Source: Ciborinia camelliae (lineage: Eukaryota; Ascomycota; Leotiomycetes; Helotiales; Sclerotiniaceae). Taken from it: DNA of 64,000 nucleotides. A program made the position numbers and the translations under genes. The notes under the pieces are model-generated. The model was not told the DNA's origin. It saw only the letters and a program-made list of their open reading frames with translations, and ran no database searches. Where the stretch lies: NCBI GenBank assembly GCA_025890175.1, contig JANPYM010000013.1, positions 1,442,777 to 1,506,776 of the forward strand. Reading direction: 5' to 3'. Positions 45,328-57,786 of this stretch are shown piece after piece (the first letter of the stretch is position 1; every line of letters begins with the position of its first letter).

Positions 45328-47985
45328 TCAAACAACATCCCACCGCGCCAATCTCCCAACAGTCTCCCCCGCATTCCTCATTATACACAACTTCACTTCT
45401 TTCGATCCTCCACTCCTCACCCCCTTAAGAATCTCCGCCGCAAAAACAGTTCCAACAGCAATCCCTTTCCCTTCCGCTAAATTATACTCCCCTGTAGTTA
45501 CGAATCCAACAAGATCCCCCTCGTCAGGAACGATTGGATGATCATCCATATCATCCTTCTCGTTCGGATATTGTAAAGGTGGATCCTGTAACAATGACTT
45601 TGCGAGCAGTTGAACGCGTTGGGGAAGTGGTGTATTGAATGGAATTTTACCCAGGTTTCTGAGGTCCTTGGCTTTGGGATTAGGTGGTGGTTTCTTGTTT
45701 AGGGGTGCGGGAATTAGGGAAAGCCATTCTTGACGGAGGTTGGAGGTGGTAGTGGAAGTGGAATTTATAGAGCCTTCGCTGGTAGTTGGCTCGGCTGGAA
45801 GACGGTAGATGCGGGCGGTGGGAGTAGCGACCCCACGAGTTAAAAGTGTAAGGCGGATAGTGGCGAGATCTGTTGGTGCTGGAAGACCTGCGGTAGGAGA
45901 TGAAAGTAGAGTAGAGAATGTCTTTCTGGAAAGTTGATTGAAAGGATTTTCGACGACTTTATCCTTGGGCTCACCAGCAGTTTCTGGTTCACAACCTGTG
46001 CTCGAATTGCTCTGTTCACTATTTGGTAGTATAGACAGCCCAGCTACATTCTCAAAGTCACATGCCCAGCCCAGTCCAAGCTCTCCTTTCCTTCCACCGC
46101 CAAGATCAAGAGACTTCCATTCGACTTTCTTGCCTTTGGGCCTTTTATCCCATTTTCGTTTTCTTTTCTCCCTCTGTTCGACCTCCCAAGCATATCCAGC
46201 ATTCGTTCCAGGATAATCAGCTGGGAACCATGGAATCCCATGCTCAAAATGCATTTGTCTCAACTCCTGTAGACCCCCAAAACGCGGGTTTCCGCCAGAA
46301 GACAGAGGGAAATGCATTAGACCATACCAAATCGGCAGTATACACTTCCATGGAGCGAGAAGAGTCCAGCTACCTTGTGCTACTGAGGATTGTGACATTC
46401 TCGATGTGAGAAGTATGACCGGTATAGAAGGGTCGCGTTCTGAGATCGAAGGAAAGGTACCTGGTGGTGCTAAAGTTTTGCGGCGATTCAGCGCTTTCTG
46501 TGAAGGAAGGCGAGTAGCTTTATATCGTAGGTCTCGATCAAAGAGGGGTGATGAAGCGGGTGACCTATCTGCCGGCCAAGTAGATAACTTTTCCATCAAA
46601 TCAAAAGTAGCTTCCTCATCAGCAGGATCTGGAAGTTCAACCTTGCGAGGTGGATAACGAAGTCTAGGATCCATGATTGAGAATGATAGGATAGAATTCG
46701 CGGGTAGAGATGCAGGGTTGGTAACACCAGCCAATGAAGTAAATATTTGTGCATGTGGTTCTTGAACATCTTCAGATTGGTAATATGGATGAAGTATACC
46801 AATTAGAGCCTCTGTTGAACCAGGACCGGTTATCTCAATGCTTCCAATCTCAAAACGCAAGTCTTCAAGCTGGATGGCTGGATGTTGCAACTTCGACAGG
46901 CGTAGAAGTTCAGTCCACGTCTCAAGGAATGCAGAAGGATGGATTCTGATCAAGACTTGTCTCATTGACTTCTTCGATACATTGGTAGCATTGCTATCTG
47001 GAACTTCTTCAGGGATATCCCAAAACGCAATGGCGGGGCCAATCTGTAGTTTTTGTTCTTTCACTTCTCTGCTAAGCCACCCATTCCAACTTCTTTTGCC
47101 AGCTCTCCATTTTGCACCCTTTGCTGCATTTATATCCGTCTCTGGTATTCCTAAGGCCAAAAGAACTTTTCCAATAGGCTCAATTAAACCCTTAAGGCCA
47201 ATAGTACTCATATAACTCATATCCCAGGCCACTGCCCCTCTACTTCCTCCTGCTCTATGTGTTGGCCTGTATGATTTTTCAGTCGAGTTGAGGGGTATAG
47301 CCATTCTCCAAAGTGGCTCCTTGGGTTCTGTCATCTTCGCCCTCTTCGCATGCCATAAATGGGTAGGTAACCATGTTTTGTGAATTTGTCGCTTTCGAAA
47401 CTTCGATGGTGGTTTCGGAGGATCGTTCAATACATTCTTCCGTATTTTCGGTCTTGCAGCTCTAGTTGTGATTCCTGCAGCGTTAGTTGTACCCTTAGCA
47501 GCTCTTTTTTGGTTTGCCAAAATCCCTAATTTCTTGGCTGTTTCTGCACGAACGCGACTTCTTGAGCTTCCTGGTTTTCTTTTGTTTGCATTGACAGTCG
47601 GTGTATTGTCCTCTTTCATCTCTCTTACACCTCTCTTTTGTAAACGTTTGGGTATCCTCTTCACATTATGACTTGCTGTTCTTCTTCTCATGTCCCGCGG
47701 CACTTGTTGAAATGCTCTGGTGGATAAGGCACCCTTTGACTTTTGCATGCCATCTTCCAATGCCTTTATTTCATATTCCCGCGCATTCAGAAATGATTGT
47801 AGGTCTAGGTCTCCATTTTTGAGAGCGGCTTCGGCTGTTTGGGTCATTATTGATCGCGCATCCAATGTCTTGTTACGCTTCATGGCTCGTCCTCTTCCAG
47901 AATCACTTCTGCCGTTAGACGATGGATGTGGAGGTTCCTTGCGCTTCTTCGGGGCAGCAGGCCTTAAAGTTATTTCGGGTGCCAT
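45328..47985 (-). CDS. POP1: RNase P / RNase MRP subunit Pop1
   Basis: Single exon, 885 residues. The N-terminus is basic (KKRKEPPHPSSNGRS, GRAMKRNK). The POP1 domain follows: FQQVPRDMRRRTASHNVKRI, RLQKRGVREM and WLPTHLWHAKRAKM (residues about 90-210). The POPLD domain is at about 540-590 (GSWTLLAPWKCILPIWYGLM, GGLQELRQMHFEHGIPWFPA, then DYPGTNAGYAWE). The C-terminal part ends LVGFVTTGEYNLAEGKGIAV ... GRLARWDVV, the usual Pop1 end. Pop1 is the largest protein of RNase P (pre-tRNA 5' processing) and RNase MRP (rRNA processing) and binds the RNA core in the nucleolus. Low-complexity Ser/Thr linkers (residues about 640-740) separate POPLD from the C-terminal domain. Confidence 0.95.
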   Translation of the reverse strand: MAPEITLRPAAPKKRKEPPHPSSNGRSDSGRGRAMKRNKTLDARSIMTQTAEAALKNGDLDLQSFLNAREYEIKALEDGMQKSKGALSTRAFQQVPRDMRRRTASHNVKRIPKRLQKRGVREMKEDNTPTVNANKRKPGSSRSRVRAETAKKLGILANQKRAAKGTTNAAGITTRAARPKIRKNVLNDPPKPPSKFRKRQIHKTWLPTHLWHAKRAKMTEPKEPLWRMAIPLNSTEKSYRPTHRAGGSRGAVAWDMSYMSTIGLKGLIEPIGKVLLALGIPETDINAAKGAKWRAGKRSWNGWLSREVKEQKLQIGPAIAFWDIPEEVPDSNATNVSKKSMRQVLIRIHPSAFLETWTELLRLSKLQHPAIQLEDLRFEIGSIEITGPGSTEALIGILHPYYQSEDVQEPHAQIFTSLAGVTNPASLPANSILSFSIMDPRLRYPPRKVELPDPADEEATFDLMEKLSTWPADRSPASSPLFDRDLRYKATRLPSQKALNRRKTLAPPGTFPSISERDPSIPVILLTSRMSQSSVAQGSWTLLAPWKCILPIWYGLMHFPLSSGGNPRFGGLQELRQMHFEHGIPWFPADYPGTNAGYAWEVEQREKRKRKWDKRPKGKKVEWKSLDLGGGRKGELGLGWACDFENVAGLSILPNSEQSNSSTGCEPETAGEPKDKVVENPFNQLSRKTFSTLLSSPTAGLPAPTDLATIRLTLLTRGVATPTARIYRLPAEPTTSEGSINSTSTTTSNLRQEWLSLIPAPLNKKPPPNPKAKDLRNLGKIPFNTPLPQRVQLLAKSLLQDPPLQYPNEKDDMDDHPIVPDEGDLVGFVTTGEYNLAEGKGIAVGTVFAAEILKGVRSGGSKEVKLCIMRNAGETVGRLARWDVV

Positions 47986-48587
47986 CTTGATTTGAATTCG
48001 AACAGGTTGTGAAATAACATATTGGTGGAGGTCTTCAAATCAAAAAAGTGATATAATTCTGCCGCATGCTTTGACATACCGCCTTCTTATTTTAGAAAAT
48101 GACGAAGATTCCTCACACGAAACACGACACCACGCGACACCAAGATCATTCACTGGATGATCAAAATAAAGTCCTTGTTGTATTCAAATTCCTATAAACA
48201 TACATACAAACTCTGTTAAAAGGGTGTAGCAATATTATAATGTTGTCTTGTCTTGAAAGACAAGCTTGATCAACTTCTTTACCTTTTCACAATTCATGAA
48301 GTAGGTGAGGTGAATTCGCCAAATAGAGCAGCAGCAGGTTTTTTTTCCCTTTGCTTTCATGTCACTCTCTCCTTCTCATTCTTTCAAGAATTGCACCTTC
48401 CTTTTCCTTTTTCTTGTTGCTTTTTTATACGTTTCTTGAATTATTTTTACAATACATTTAACAGGATCATTTCCCTGAATTCATAAGGATCCTTCCATTT
48501 ACAATCACTGTTCGAACTGCTACGATATTTCGAAGGAGCATCTAAATCTTATTTTTGGAGCTTTCTTTCCATCGCTACACTATTGCC
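47986..48587. other. Divergent intergenic region
   Basis: About 600 nt between POP1 and the next plus-strand gene, presumably a two-way promoter. T-rich and C/T-rich tracts at 48340-48430 fit a fungal 5' leader. No element recognised. Confidence 0.45.
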
Positions 48588-49445
48588 ATGAGCATTCCAT
48601 TGTCCGACCACGTTACCGCTTCAGGTCTCGGACCTCTCAAATTTCCTCCATCGCCTCCTCATAGACATGAACTTCATTCTTTGACGAAAGCCTATGATCC
48701 TTGTCGTTATCCTCTGGGAACGCGAGTTTGTCAAGCCGAGATTACATCTTTCTATTCTCCTGCAAATTCCTTATATGAGCCAGATGGAACCTCGACGATC
48801 GCTTCAACACCTCCAATGTCCGGAACGCAGCAACTCAATGGCACCCAACCCAATAGCTCATCTGTTGTTCCACCCTCATCAGCTTCTCACGTATTGTCTC
48901 CGCCTCAACCTACAAGAGCTTCTCTCTGTCCTCAGTGTAAAGGACACAAGTATGGCTTCACACCATATTTTCACAATACCACGATCTTTCCAGAGCCGCC
49001 ACACGAGTTACTCAGCTTGGTGGAGCAATCTTATCTTCTTAGGAATCGGCTCAAGAGCTTGTTGATCAACTATGTCACAAGGAAAGTTAATAACGATCGC
49101 TTGGATGTGATCACCAATGAGATTGTGGAATGGAAGAGTCGTGTAGAATGTCTGGCAAGAGAGGTCTTGATATCTTCAATGGGATTTGAACTGAATACGG
49201 AGGGTCTCGAAGCGGTGAAGAATTGGGCGGCGGAACTGGTTCAAAGACTGAGGAATCACGTGCACGGTATTGAGAGGATGGAACTTCGGAATGAGGATCA
49301 AAAGGAACTACTTATTGAGTTCAAGAAACTATGGGAAGTTGTCTGGACGAGATATTTGGAGGATCGGAATAATCGAAGGAGGTCGGGAAGATCATTACGC
49401 TCAACAGATGCAGCTGAGAACGATATGCCAACCTCAGAGCTCTAA
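48588..49445 (+). CDS. Hypothetical protein with a single CPQC motif
   Basis: Single exon, 285 residues from the ATG at 48588. The first 120 residues are Pro/Ser/Thr-rich and probably disordered (SGTQQLNGTQPNSSSVVPPS). A CPQCKGHKYGFTPYFHN segment follows (residues about 125-141) and could be half of a metal site. The second half is predicted helical, with charged heptad-like runs (IVEWKSRVECLAREVL; LEAVKNWAAELVQRLRNHV; QKELLIEFKKLWEVVWTRYL). The end is basic and Ser-rich. I do not recognise the family. Good codon continuity, a plausible start context and position between two solid genes support it as real. Confidence 0.65.
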   Translation: MSIPLSDHVTASGLGPLKFPPSPPHRHELHSLTKAYDPCRYPLGTRVCQAEITSFYSPANSLYEPDGTSTIASTPPMSGTQQLNGTQPNSSSVVPPSSASHVLSPPQPTRASLCPQCKGHKYGFTPYFHNTTIFPEPPHELLSLVEQSYLLRNRLKSLLINYVTRKVNNDRLDVITNEIVEWKSRVECLAREVLISSMGFELNTEGLEAVKNWAAELVQRLRNHVHGIERMELRNEDQKELLIEFKKLWEVVWTRYLEDRNNRRRSGRSLRSTDAAENDMPTSEL

Positions 49446-52400
49446 GCAAGTACCTAGTATCTGAGCTTTGGTTTCTGCCACCGGTCGGTGGAATCGATAG
49501 AATTAGTAACCGACATGATTTCGAATGGTGTTTTGCTTCATCGGGCTCATTAGACATGTAAATTATCTACATCCATACCCGTTTCATGCTTCATTAGATC
49601 ACATGGTGAGAAAGAAGAAAATGAAGGCTGGAGATGATCAAGATTGATATCAAGATGATTGATACTTTTATCACCTCCCTGCTTTTTTATACAATTCCTA
49701 CGTCTCTCTGGGGGTCTAGCTTGCATAACTTCTGGAATTGAAATCAAGATCATGAATACTTTCACTCCCTGCGCTTCGTTTTTCAATGCTTTCTTGAATT
49801 TCTTTCGAGTTTTGCTTACATAAATTGCACTCCATTAGTCTTCTTTCAAAGCTAGCTGTTTACGGACAACTTCCGCAACACACTTTCTATAACTTAAGTC
49901 CAGACCATTCTCATAGAGTTCAGGCACCTCCCCAAGCCGCATGCCTACCTAGTCTCCCTCCAAAGTTCAAAAATTCTTAATGATACTCACTGATAGACAA
50001 TCTGCTTCAATAACTACCATGATCATATTCTCGTGGTTCTCCTATTATCCCTCCACACCACCTTTCCTTACGGGACGCTTTTCTGAAGTTTAGAATATCC
50101 AGTCTAGTATCCCAATTTCTAGAGTCGCCTTAATACCATCCCATAACTATGCATCCAAATAACCAATAGAAGTTCTCTCGGAAAGTTTGTTGCATATCTT
50201 TAGACTTGAAATAATATTCTTGATGCCTACAAGTGTATGTATGTATGGGTCTTACATAAATTGTAAGGATTAGGTGAATCCCTCCCACCAAAGAGCCTTT
50301 ACGAGAAAGTCAATATTTGATTTAGTAGATAAGATGGAACTAACAGTAGAATAGACTTACCATGATGTCATTGTATCATCATGGAATATATATATATATA
50401 TAGAAGATTCATCTTCAGCTCCTTTGCATGATGAAAGGTCGACATCTACTTCAACCTGGCGCAAGCCCATTCTCAATATTTCCTTGGATTTATCAAGAGC
50501 CCATACGCGACATATGTATCCGCAGTTTCCGCAGTTCTGCATCACTGCTAGCACTCTACTCCCCTCCACCCACCTTGCACCCCTACTACCCTACCTCCCA
50601 CCTCTCACTCTCACCATCACCCGCATCGTACCATTCTCCCTCGTTCACTTTCCTTTTAATCCGCGGATATTCCCATTCCCCATCCCCAACCTTCTCTTTT
50701 CCATCTCCCACAACAATCCTTCCCAGTTCCTACTCTCGCCATTAAAATCACAACACTATAAACAATAGGTCCCCAATATCCACGCATTCGACCTCGTATC
50801 GAGATACCTCATGACCATTGCCCTACCACATAACCACCACTAAAAACTTACAAAACATCGTGCCATCTCCACCATTTCCTCGACATTGCTCATCCTCTCC
50901 ATTCCCCATTTCTCACCCCGCTCTGCCTTCCCTTCCCCGCATGGAAAAGCGACATCCCAACCCCAACCCCAACCTAACCGACGATTTCCCATACGATATA
51001 AACAGAACATCCTTTACGCCCTCGCATCCCCAACTACTGAACTATCCCACCACTGTCCACATCAAACCCCAGCAAACCGCATCTAAATTCTAATAGAGAT
51101 AGTATCTTACATCCTTTTCCTCGTAATTGCGATCGATTACTCGATATTAAGTGTGCCATCTCATTTTCTCCATTGTATCCTCAAAAAAAGCAGCGCCGAG
51201 TCAACCTTTAAGTTTTGATTATACGGGGTACACTCCAATGATAAATAACAAGAAACTAAGATGGAGGTAGAACAGACCTAGACGTTCATCATATATCCAC
51301 CCCATATACTACTACTACCTCTCATACCTCTGCCCATCTAGCTTCCATACCATCTCTACTCCCATTTCCCACTTCCCATTTCTCCCCTTCCCCCTCTCCT
51401 CTTCCCCTTCTACTCATCTCCTTCAAACGAAAAGAGTGCCAGGAATTTGTATCTATAGATACCTCAGCACCCCGGGGTTCCTTTGAGTTGAAACAAACAA
51501 CATTCAATTTTCCACACAACAAACCAATCAACGCAATGGTAGTTGGGGATAGTATTCCATGAACACAATGGCCACATCGACGGGACAGGTCACTCGTTCT
51601 CTGATCGTGTACAAAACTATCATGTGCCGGCCTGTATTCTTCTGGCATATATTCTGCACTTGCATTCTTTCAAGGGTAGCTCGCTCTTAGCCCTGGTTGG
51701 CCACATGTTATACATCACATAAAACAGTAACGACGCGTACACACATAAGAACACACCAAAGAATTCCAAATTATCTCTCGTATTTATTCCCCGGAAATGA
51801 CTGACTGACTACCCACTGGCGCTGCTCGTTTAGGACTTCCCCTTCTTCAATGCATGCATCCCTCCATCCATGCCTATTCATGCCTCCCTTGCTTATCTAG
51901 ATAGTATAGTGTTCCGTCCTAATTGAGCGATCCGCATTCGTTCGGCTTTCATTGTGAAATTTTCGCCTAAACCTCCCCCATATTCGTCCATCCATCCATC
52001 TATACAACACCAACCATCCATTCCATCAATCCCATCAATTCCATCCTATCCCATTCCATCCCACCCATCTAGCAATCAACCAACAAAATAGATATCTCAT
52101 AACCATCACCTCTGCTTCCCTGTCTCCATCTTCAGGCTTGCAGTGATAGTAGAATTCTCCACGCTTTCCTCGTCCATTCCACCATTTTAGAATTTGACTG
52201 ATACACAGCGCCGAACAGAATCCTCCCTCGAATCAAACCCAGTCAGTAAGTGAAGTGGTGAAATAAGGAAGGAAAACCCTTTATCTGTCGTATACTAAAG
52301 AAGATCCCCATCCATTACTCCCACCAACAAATCCACTTATCAAGGAGGAAAGATGAGATTAAATGCTGTTCAGTCACTCACTCGTATGAGCTGTCCCAAA

Positions 52401-52837
52401 GCAACTGGGAAAATGGAGAATAGAAATTATATGCAGATCTCAAGACGCCACCCCAAATGCAATATTACCAGAAAAGAAAAACAAAACTTGTGTGCGATGA
52501 ATTTCGCCATGCACATGCATATGTACTCGTCCCCCCTCAGTCGGAAGACGTAAAGACAATGCTTCCTCATTCAAACCCCATCAAAATCTAACTGTGTATT
52601 TCATCATTATTTCCTCCACGAAAAAAAGTGGCTTGCGGATTTTTAAGTTGTATAGAAGTAGTCGAAGCCATTAAAGCGAAGTTGGGAGAAAAGTTAAAGT
52701 GTATATGCAAATGAAGGAGGCAAGTGCCATCGATCAAAGGAAATCCGTCGCTGAATCAAGTAAACCGAACGCGTAACATTGTCATCCAAAGACGAATATG
52801 ACAAGTATCGAGTAACTTTTTAGCTTTATCTTTGAAT
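49446..52837. other. Unusually long intergenic region between convergent genes
   Basis: About 3.4 kb between the 3' ends of two genes. It has a C/T-rich part at 50500-51090 and 51300-51420, a TA microsatellite at about 50386-50401 and CCATC/CATCC repeats near 51980-52070. The open frames at 50424-51093 follow from this composition and are not supported as genes. A non-coding transcript or long 3' untranslated regions could lie here; nothing proves it. Confidence 0.45.
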
Positions 52838-55487
52838 CTACCTCACCCCCATGGGTGGACGTGGCCCGAGGCTACTTTGACTGCTGTTTGCAGATGGCTC
52901 GGAGTCGAGGTTGGCGCTGGCGCCGCTGTCACCACTACCTGCGCTAGCGCTAGCACTTCCGGTCAGACTTCGCACGTTCATAGGACCTTTTGGTGGATGG
53001 AGGGCGCTCACCCCAGCATATTGCTCAACCTGTTGCGGTGCAACCATATTGCCCTGCCCTGGCGGGTGCCGAGGTGCAGGCTGCCTCATACCCCCTGGAG
53101 GTGAAGGTCTGCCATTCATAGGCCCTCCCATATACCCATTCGGTGGCGAAGGTCTCCCATTTCCTCTCTGTGCTTGCGGACTGTATGGGTTTCCTGGTGA
53201 TTGACTTGCTCGTCTTGCCGTTGGATATGGACCACCTTGTCCATGGATAGGTGGACCAGATGAGCCATATTGTAACTCGTCTAGTCGAGCGGTTGTCAAA
53301 GAACTTGCCCTTGAATCCATACCCATTGTTTGTCGATCCACGGTACCATATCGATTGGATGAATAAGCCATTAGAGGATCGTCCATTATATTGTCGTGTA
53401 AGCCAGGTACTTGACTTATTATTCTCGCGCTGGAACGATTTCGAGGGAAGTTAGCACGCAAAAATCCACCGCCTCGACGAGGAGGAGGAACATTATCGTA
53501 CTCGGGATTAGCACGCATTTGTTGTTTGCTCGGCCCAGGCTTCGCGCGATTTCGGCGTGATGTAACGCTCATCATATCAAAGTTGTCGGGATCAATCAGG
53601 GGTACCGGAGGAGCGTCTGCAGGGTCAACGTAATAGTCATCATCGTCATCATCATCGAACCCTCCATTTCGCACTGAAGGCGTTGGTGGGCCTCGACGAG
53701 ATCGAGGAGCAGGGCCACTTTGACGCATGCGCATCTCTTGTTCCCGCAGAGCAAGCTCACGTTGTCTAAGCATCAATTCGCGTTCTCTTAGAGTAAGTTC
53801 ACCGCCACCACTTTCAGCAGAATAAGGTGCTTCTCCACCTTCGGGTATTTCATCATATAAAACCAAGTGACTAAACTCTTCCAGGTCATTGCCTTCCAAA
53901 GACCCTCGCCTCGACGGGTTTCGCGGTTGGGGGTGTCCGTTTGGAGGTCGGCCGACACCGTTCGGTGGCCCGCCTGGCCCGCCTGGTCCGCGTCGCATGG
54001 CCGGAGGGTGACCCATAGATGGTGCACGCCCTCTCCCTCTTCCGGCGCTACCCGGTGGACCTCCGTTCATCATAGGTCTAGAGGGAGGTGCAGAAGACAT
54101 TCTCATGGGAGGAGCCATAGGAGAAGCCGAAGGCGCTAGGCCGTGATCTTTCCTTTGTTGGTTGACAATGTTGAGATTGTGCAGGATTGGGTAGAGGGTT
54201 TCTATGCGAGGTACCTTTACTCCAACAACCTGAGCAAGTTTTATAGGAGATCCAAGATAAGTCTCGACCTCCATCGGCCGCTTTGCAGCATAGTCTTGGT
54301 ACATAATACTGTTGGCCTCGGAAGGTTTTATCATTTCTTCCATAATCTTTTCTTTGAAGTTCGAAGGAAATGAACAATCTTGTGCTTGGGCAAGGTTGAC
54401 CAATTCGTCAAATAATTCTGAGATCATAGATCTCACACCAACTTTCTCGAGCAAGGCAGAGTGGGATGGCGTTTCGAAGATTACGCTCAGTGGGTGAAAA
54501 GCTATAGGCCTGCAAATAAATATTAGCAACAACTCAACTCGGAAGCAAGCTTGACGGATATTTACCCAATCATCCTCTCAAACTGCTGTTGCCTTATGTT
54601 CGTGGAAACATGACAGTCAACTTGCCCACCACTTAAAGTCATGGCCAATGCCTCAGCCATGTCTCCTTGTATGGTGCTAGGCATCGAAGGGTTCTTATTT
54701 GCCGGCCCAACCCAAATCTCAGTGGAACCTTTATGCTCAAACTCACTTGCTCCCAATTGGACTATCTCGGCCCCTGAGACGAGTGATAATACAACATTGC
54801 TTGGAAACCTCGCTTCGAGATGGGACTCAACACCTAGTGTATGTGTGGTGTTGACTAATATGCATGTATGTTGTGGTGTGACGACAGATTCAATGACCGC
54901 CGCGAGATCATATACATCTGGTAGGGCTTTTACGCAAAGCAGGACGTAGTCGAAAGGGCCGTCTTTATTACTTGCGGCTTCTTCGGGTGTGCGGACAACT
55001 AGAAATGTTAAATCAGTATTCGCATGTTTTCTGGATTGGGTGATGGATATCATACCATGCCGTGGTTTGAATCGTTCGTTGCCAAAAGATGTAGATCTGC
55101 AGGAAATTTAGTTGACTGCTGTAGATAAATCCGATGTCTAGACATACTTGAATGATATCCCGTATTGATAAACAGCATCAAACCCAGATTTCCACACTAA
55201 TGTCACATCGCAAGCATTGGTAGCTTGAAGTCTCCATGAAAGGAAAGCAGAAACAGCATTCCCTCCGACTGTACACACACTGATTAGTTCATCGCTTCCC
55301 ATCTTGACGCCGACGATAGAGGATAGGTACGAAATCGCACACGGTGAACCAGGACAACAAGAAAAATGAAGATATTGGCGGGAGATGGGCGTTCAACTAG
55401 CGTGATAGAAAAGTGGAGAGGGAAATAAAGGACATTTGCATAAGACAAACCTGATAGAATTCTTAACCGGGGAGGAGTGGGAGCCAT
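52838..55487 (-). CDS. Ketopantoate reductase (ApbA/PanE) family protein, Mug72-like, with long disordered tail
   Basis: Five exons on the minus strand: 55487-55451, 55268-55148, 55096-55056, 54998-54566 and 54509-52838, giving 767 residues; every junction keeps frame. The N-terminus rebuilds a Rossmann strand (LRILSVGGNAVSAFLSWRL), then YVLLCVKALPDVYDLAAVIE and ILVNTTHTLGVESHL, and the all-helical C-terminal ApbA domain (SALLEKVGVRSMISELFDEL; YLGSPIKLAQVVGVKVPRIE) to about residue 335. Pan E-type enzymes reduce ketopantoate with NADPH in pantothenate synthesis. The fungal Mug72 branch has no proven substrate. Over half the length is a Pro/Gly/Arg/Met-rich tail with an RGRG patch and a coiled segment of repeated LRERELMLRQRELALREQE, so extra RNA or protein binding is possible. 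Asp/Tyr-rich DDDDDDYYVD also occurs. Confidence 0.85.
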
Positions 55488-56532
55488 CTTGACCCAAGGT
55501 GGTCTAGTAATTAACCAAGTTTGAGATTAAGCAGCTCACTCTGCCGTCCCTCGTCGGCTCTGATTCGCCAAGTCACTTCCAAACTTTTGCCAAAACTAAT
55601 CGTGGAAGTGTATTTTGCTTTTGCAGCAGTATTGTATATTTCCCCTGTCTCGGTGCCAAATTGAGGCTTAGTGGGATGAGGTTTATTTTCGACTCGATTG
55701 AGAATCCTAGTTTTTATTGCTAAAACGAGCGTGAGGCCTGAAGAGACCTATAATTTCCTAGGTGAGCCTGTCTTTCGATGGCCTGGATTGGCGAAATTGG
55801 AGCCGTGAATAATCGGATGTGCTAAAACATCAGAAAAAAGAGTGTGGATTATTATGGTCGATGTGGATTTGCTGATGGGGTTCGAAATTCGGAGGTTGCG
55901 AACTTGCGAGGAAGAGGAGGAGAGAATAAAAAAGGCGTTGGCGTTGTTTGTGTGTGGTTTAACTGCGGAGGGGATGGATTATGGGTCTAATTCTAGCTCG
56001 GGTACGCGGACAAAAACGTGTCGGATTGGTCAACAGTAGCTTACGGGAGTCGGGACGTAGATATAGGTATTGGTGGATGGGATTGGATTGGTGTGCGATG
56101 GGTTTCCCTGGCTGATTTATGATTTAATCCATGAATACGTGGATCGTGGTCCGTGGTCCGTGGAGCATTTAAAAACAAAACAAAAGAGTGAGAGCGCCTT
56201 TTGGCAGAGGACTCAAGTTTCAAGAGGAGAGAGGAGAGAGGGGAGAGGGGAGACGAGAGAGGAGAGAGGCTGTTGACAAGAATGAAGGGAAAAATTAAGA
56301 TAAAATTTAAATGGGTGAATTCGAACTTTCCGATGCTGTCTTTTTTGATCGCTGAACTGAGAAGAAAACCTGAACGAATGCAGCCCGGGGTCGAGTTCTT
56401 GTTTTGTGTATTTTTCTCTGTTTATTTTTTTCTTTCTTTCTTTTCACTTCCCTTTCTCTCGCTGAAACCTGAAACTTTCGTTCCTGCTGATTATTCCCTT
56501 TTCCTATCGTTTGTATTTTTGTATCTCTCCCT

Positions 56533-56872
56533 TGGTAGGTAGGTAGGTAGGCTTGGTAGGTAAAAAGGAAAAAGGATGGATCTGCTGGTTGGTGCCAAGA
56601 TGGTGGGTGATTGATAAGGGAGAACTTGAAAGGGCTGCAGGTGTTTATTTTCTTGGACCCCTGGTAGATAGGGAGATACCTAGGTAGGTAGTAGTAAGTA
56701 GTAGGTAGGTACTGTAGATACCTCCCTAGGTATTGTACCTACTAATAACTGCCTACAGCCTACAGCCGTCAGCCTATACTACAGTACGGTAGATACCTAT
56801 CTGGTACCTAAGGTAGATATGGTTCTCCGTATCGATTGGTGAAGGTACTAGGTGCCGAGTAGGTAGGTAATT
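56533..56872. repeat. Cluster of TAGG/TACCTA repeats
   Basis: Tandem GGTAGGTAGGTAGG at 56535-56551 and many spaced ACCTAGGTAGGTA, TACCTCCCTAGGTA and GTAGGTAGG strings in both orientations up to 56872. Similar strings occur at 57787-57843, 23087-23130 and 8100-8300. The mix of TAGGTA and its complement TACCTA gives local dyads. Confidence 0.75.
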
Positions 56873-57786
56873 AATTGGTTGGTCACTGCAGTTCCAAGTT
56901 CCAATTGCGCGGCAATAGAAAAGGAGGAGGAAAAGTATGGAACCTTGAAGTTCTAATTCAAGGTAAAGTTATAATCTTAACTTTTAATTTTGGTTGTTAC
57001 AGTTAACATTTACCCAAGCAGTACCTAATAAAACGCTCAAAATACTCACTACCTAGGGGGGTAGGCATGTTCGGGCTCATATTATTATTCTAATATAGAA
57101 ACTCTAATAAAAAGTTACTACTACGGTAGTCTACCAGTCTACCACCAGCTGGGCAGTAAGGATTTCATTTCCCCTGCCCTTAGCCCTACTAGAAGTCGAA
57201 TTAATTAAAGAGGGGCATGAATATATTTTTAGATATTTCATTTTGTTGAAAGTTTCAATATCAAAGTCATAAATACTAGGTAAACAACAGCATGCCAGTG
57301 GTGGAGGGAGCTGATGAGTGAGCCGGCGTGACACTTACACTACATATATATACCTATTGATACTTCGAAAATTTCGAGGTATTATGCTATCCACCATGAA
57401 TGCGTGAACCATTCCACCTGAAGAGTTAATAAATACGACAGTGTTGTTCCGCCACTACAGTGCCTTTTCGCGAAAGTTAAAGTTCTGGTTCTCGCGAGGG
57501 GTGACAACTTGGGCAGATCCATATCATATGGATCCAAACCAAATCTGCAAGTTGGAGGGGATGGGATTGCCTACTGAAGGTGAAGGTGAAGTTCAAGGTG
57601 AAGGTGAGAATGTTGAGAAAGGCAACTACGATTCGATTTGGGTAACCCAATCCATCTGCTCGGGATTTGTACCTACCTAGGGAATCATCGAAATCTTCTT
57701 TTCATAAGGCGGTTGTAAACAGTAACTTTACCTAGTACGCCAATTACGGAAGCCAGGTCTGAAAGGAACCATCAAAATTCGACATA

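Noticed and set aside
50424..51093. Pro/Ser-rich plus-strand frames
   Set aside because: C/T-rich DNA leaves all frames open; no splice or family support.
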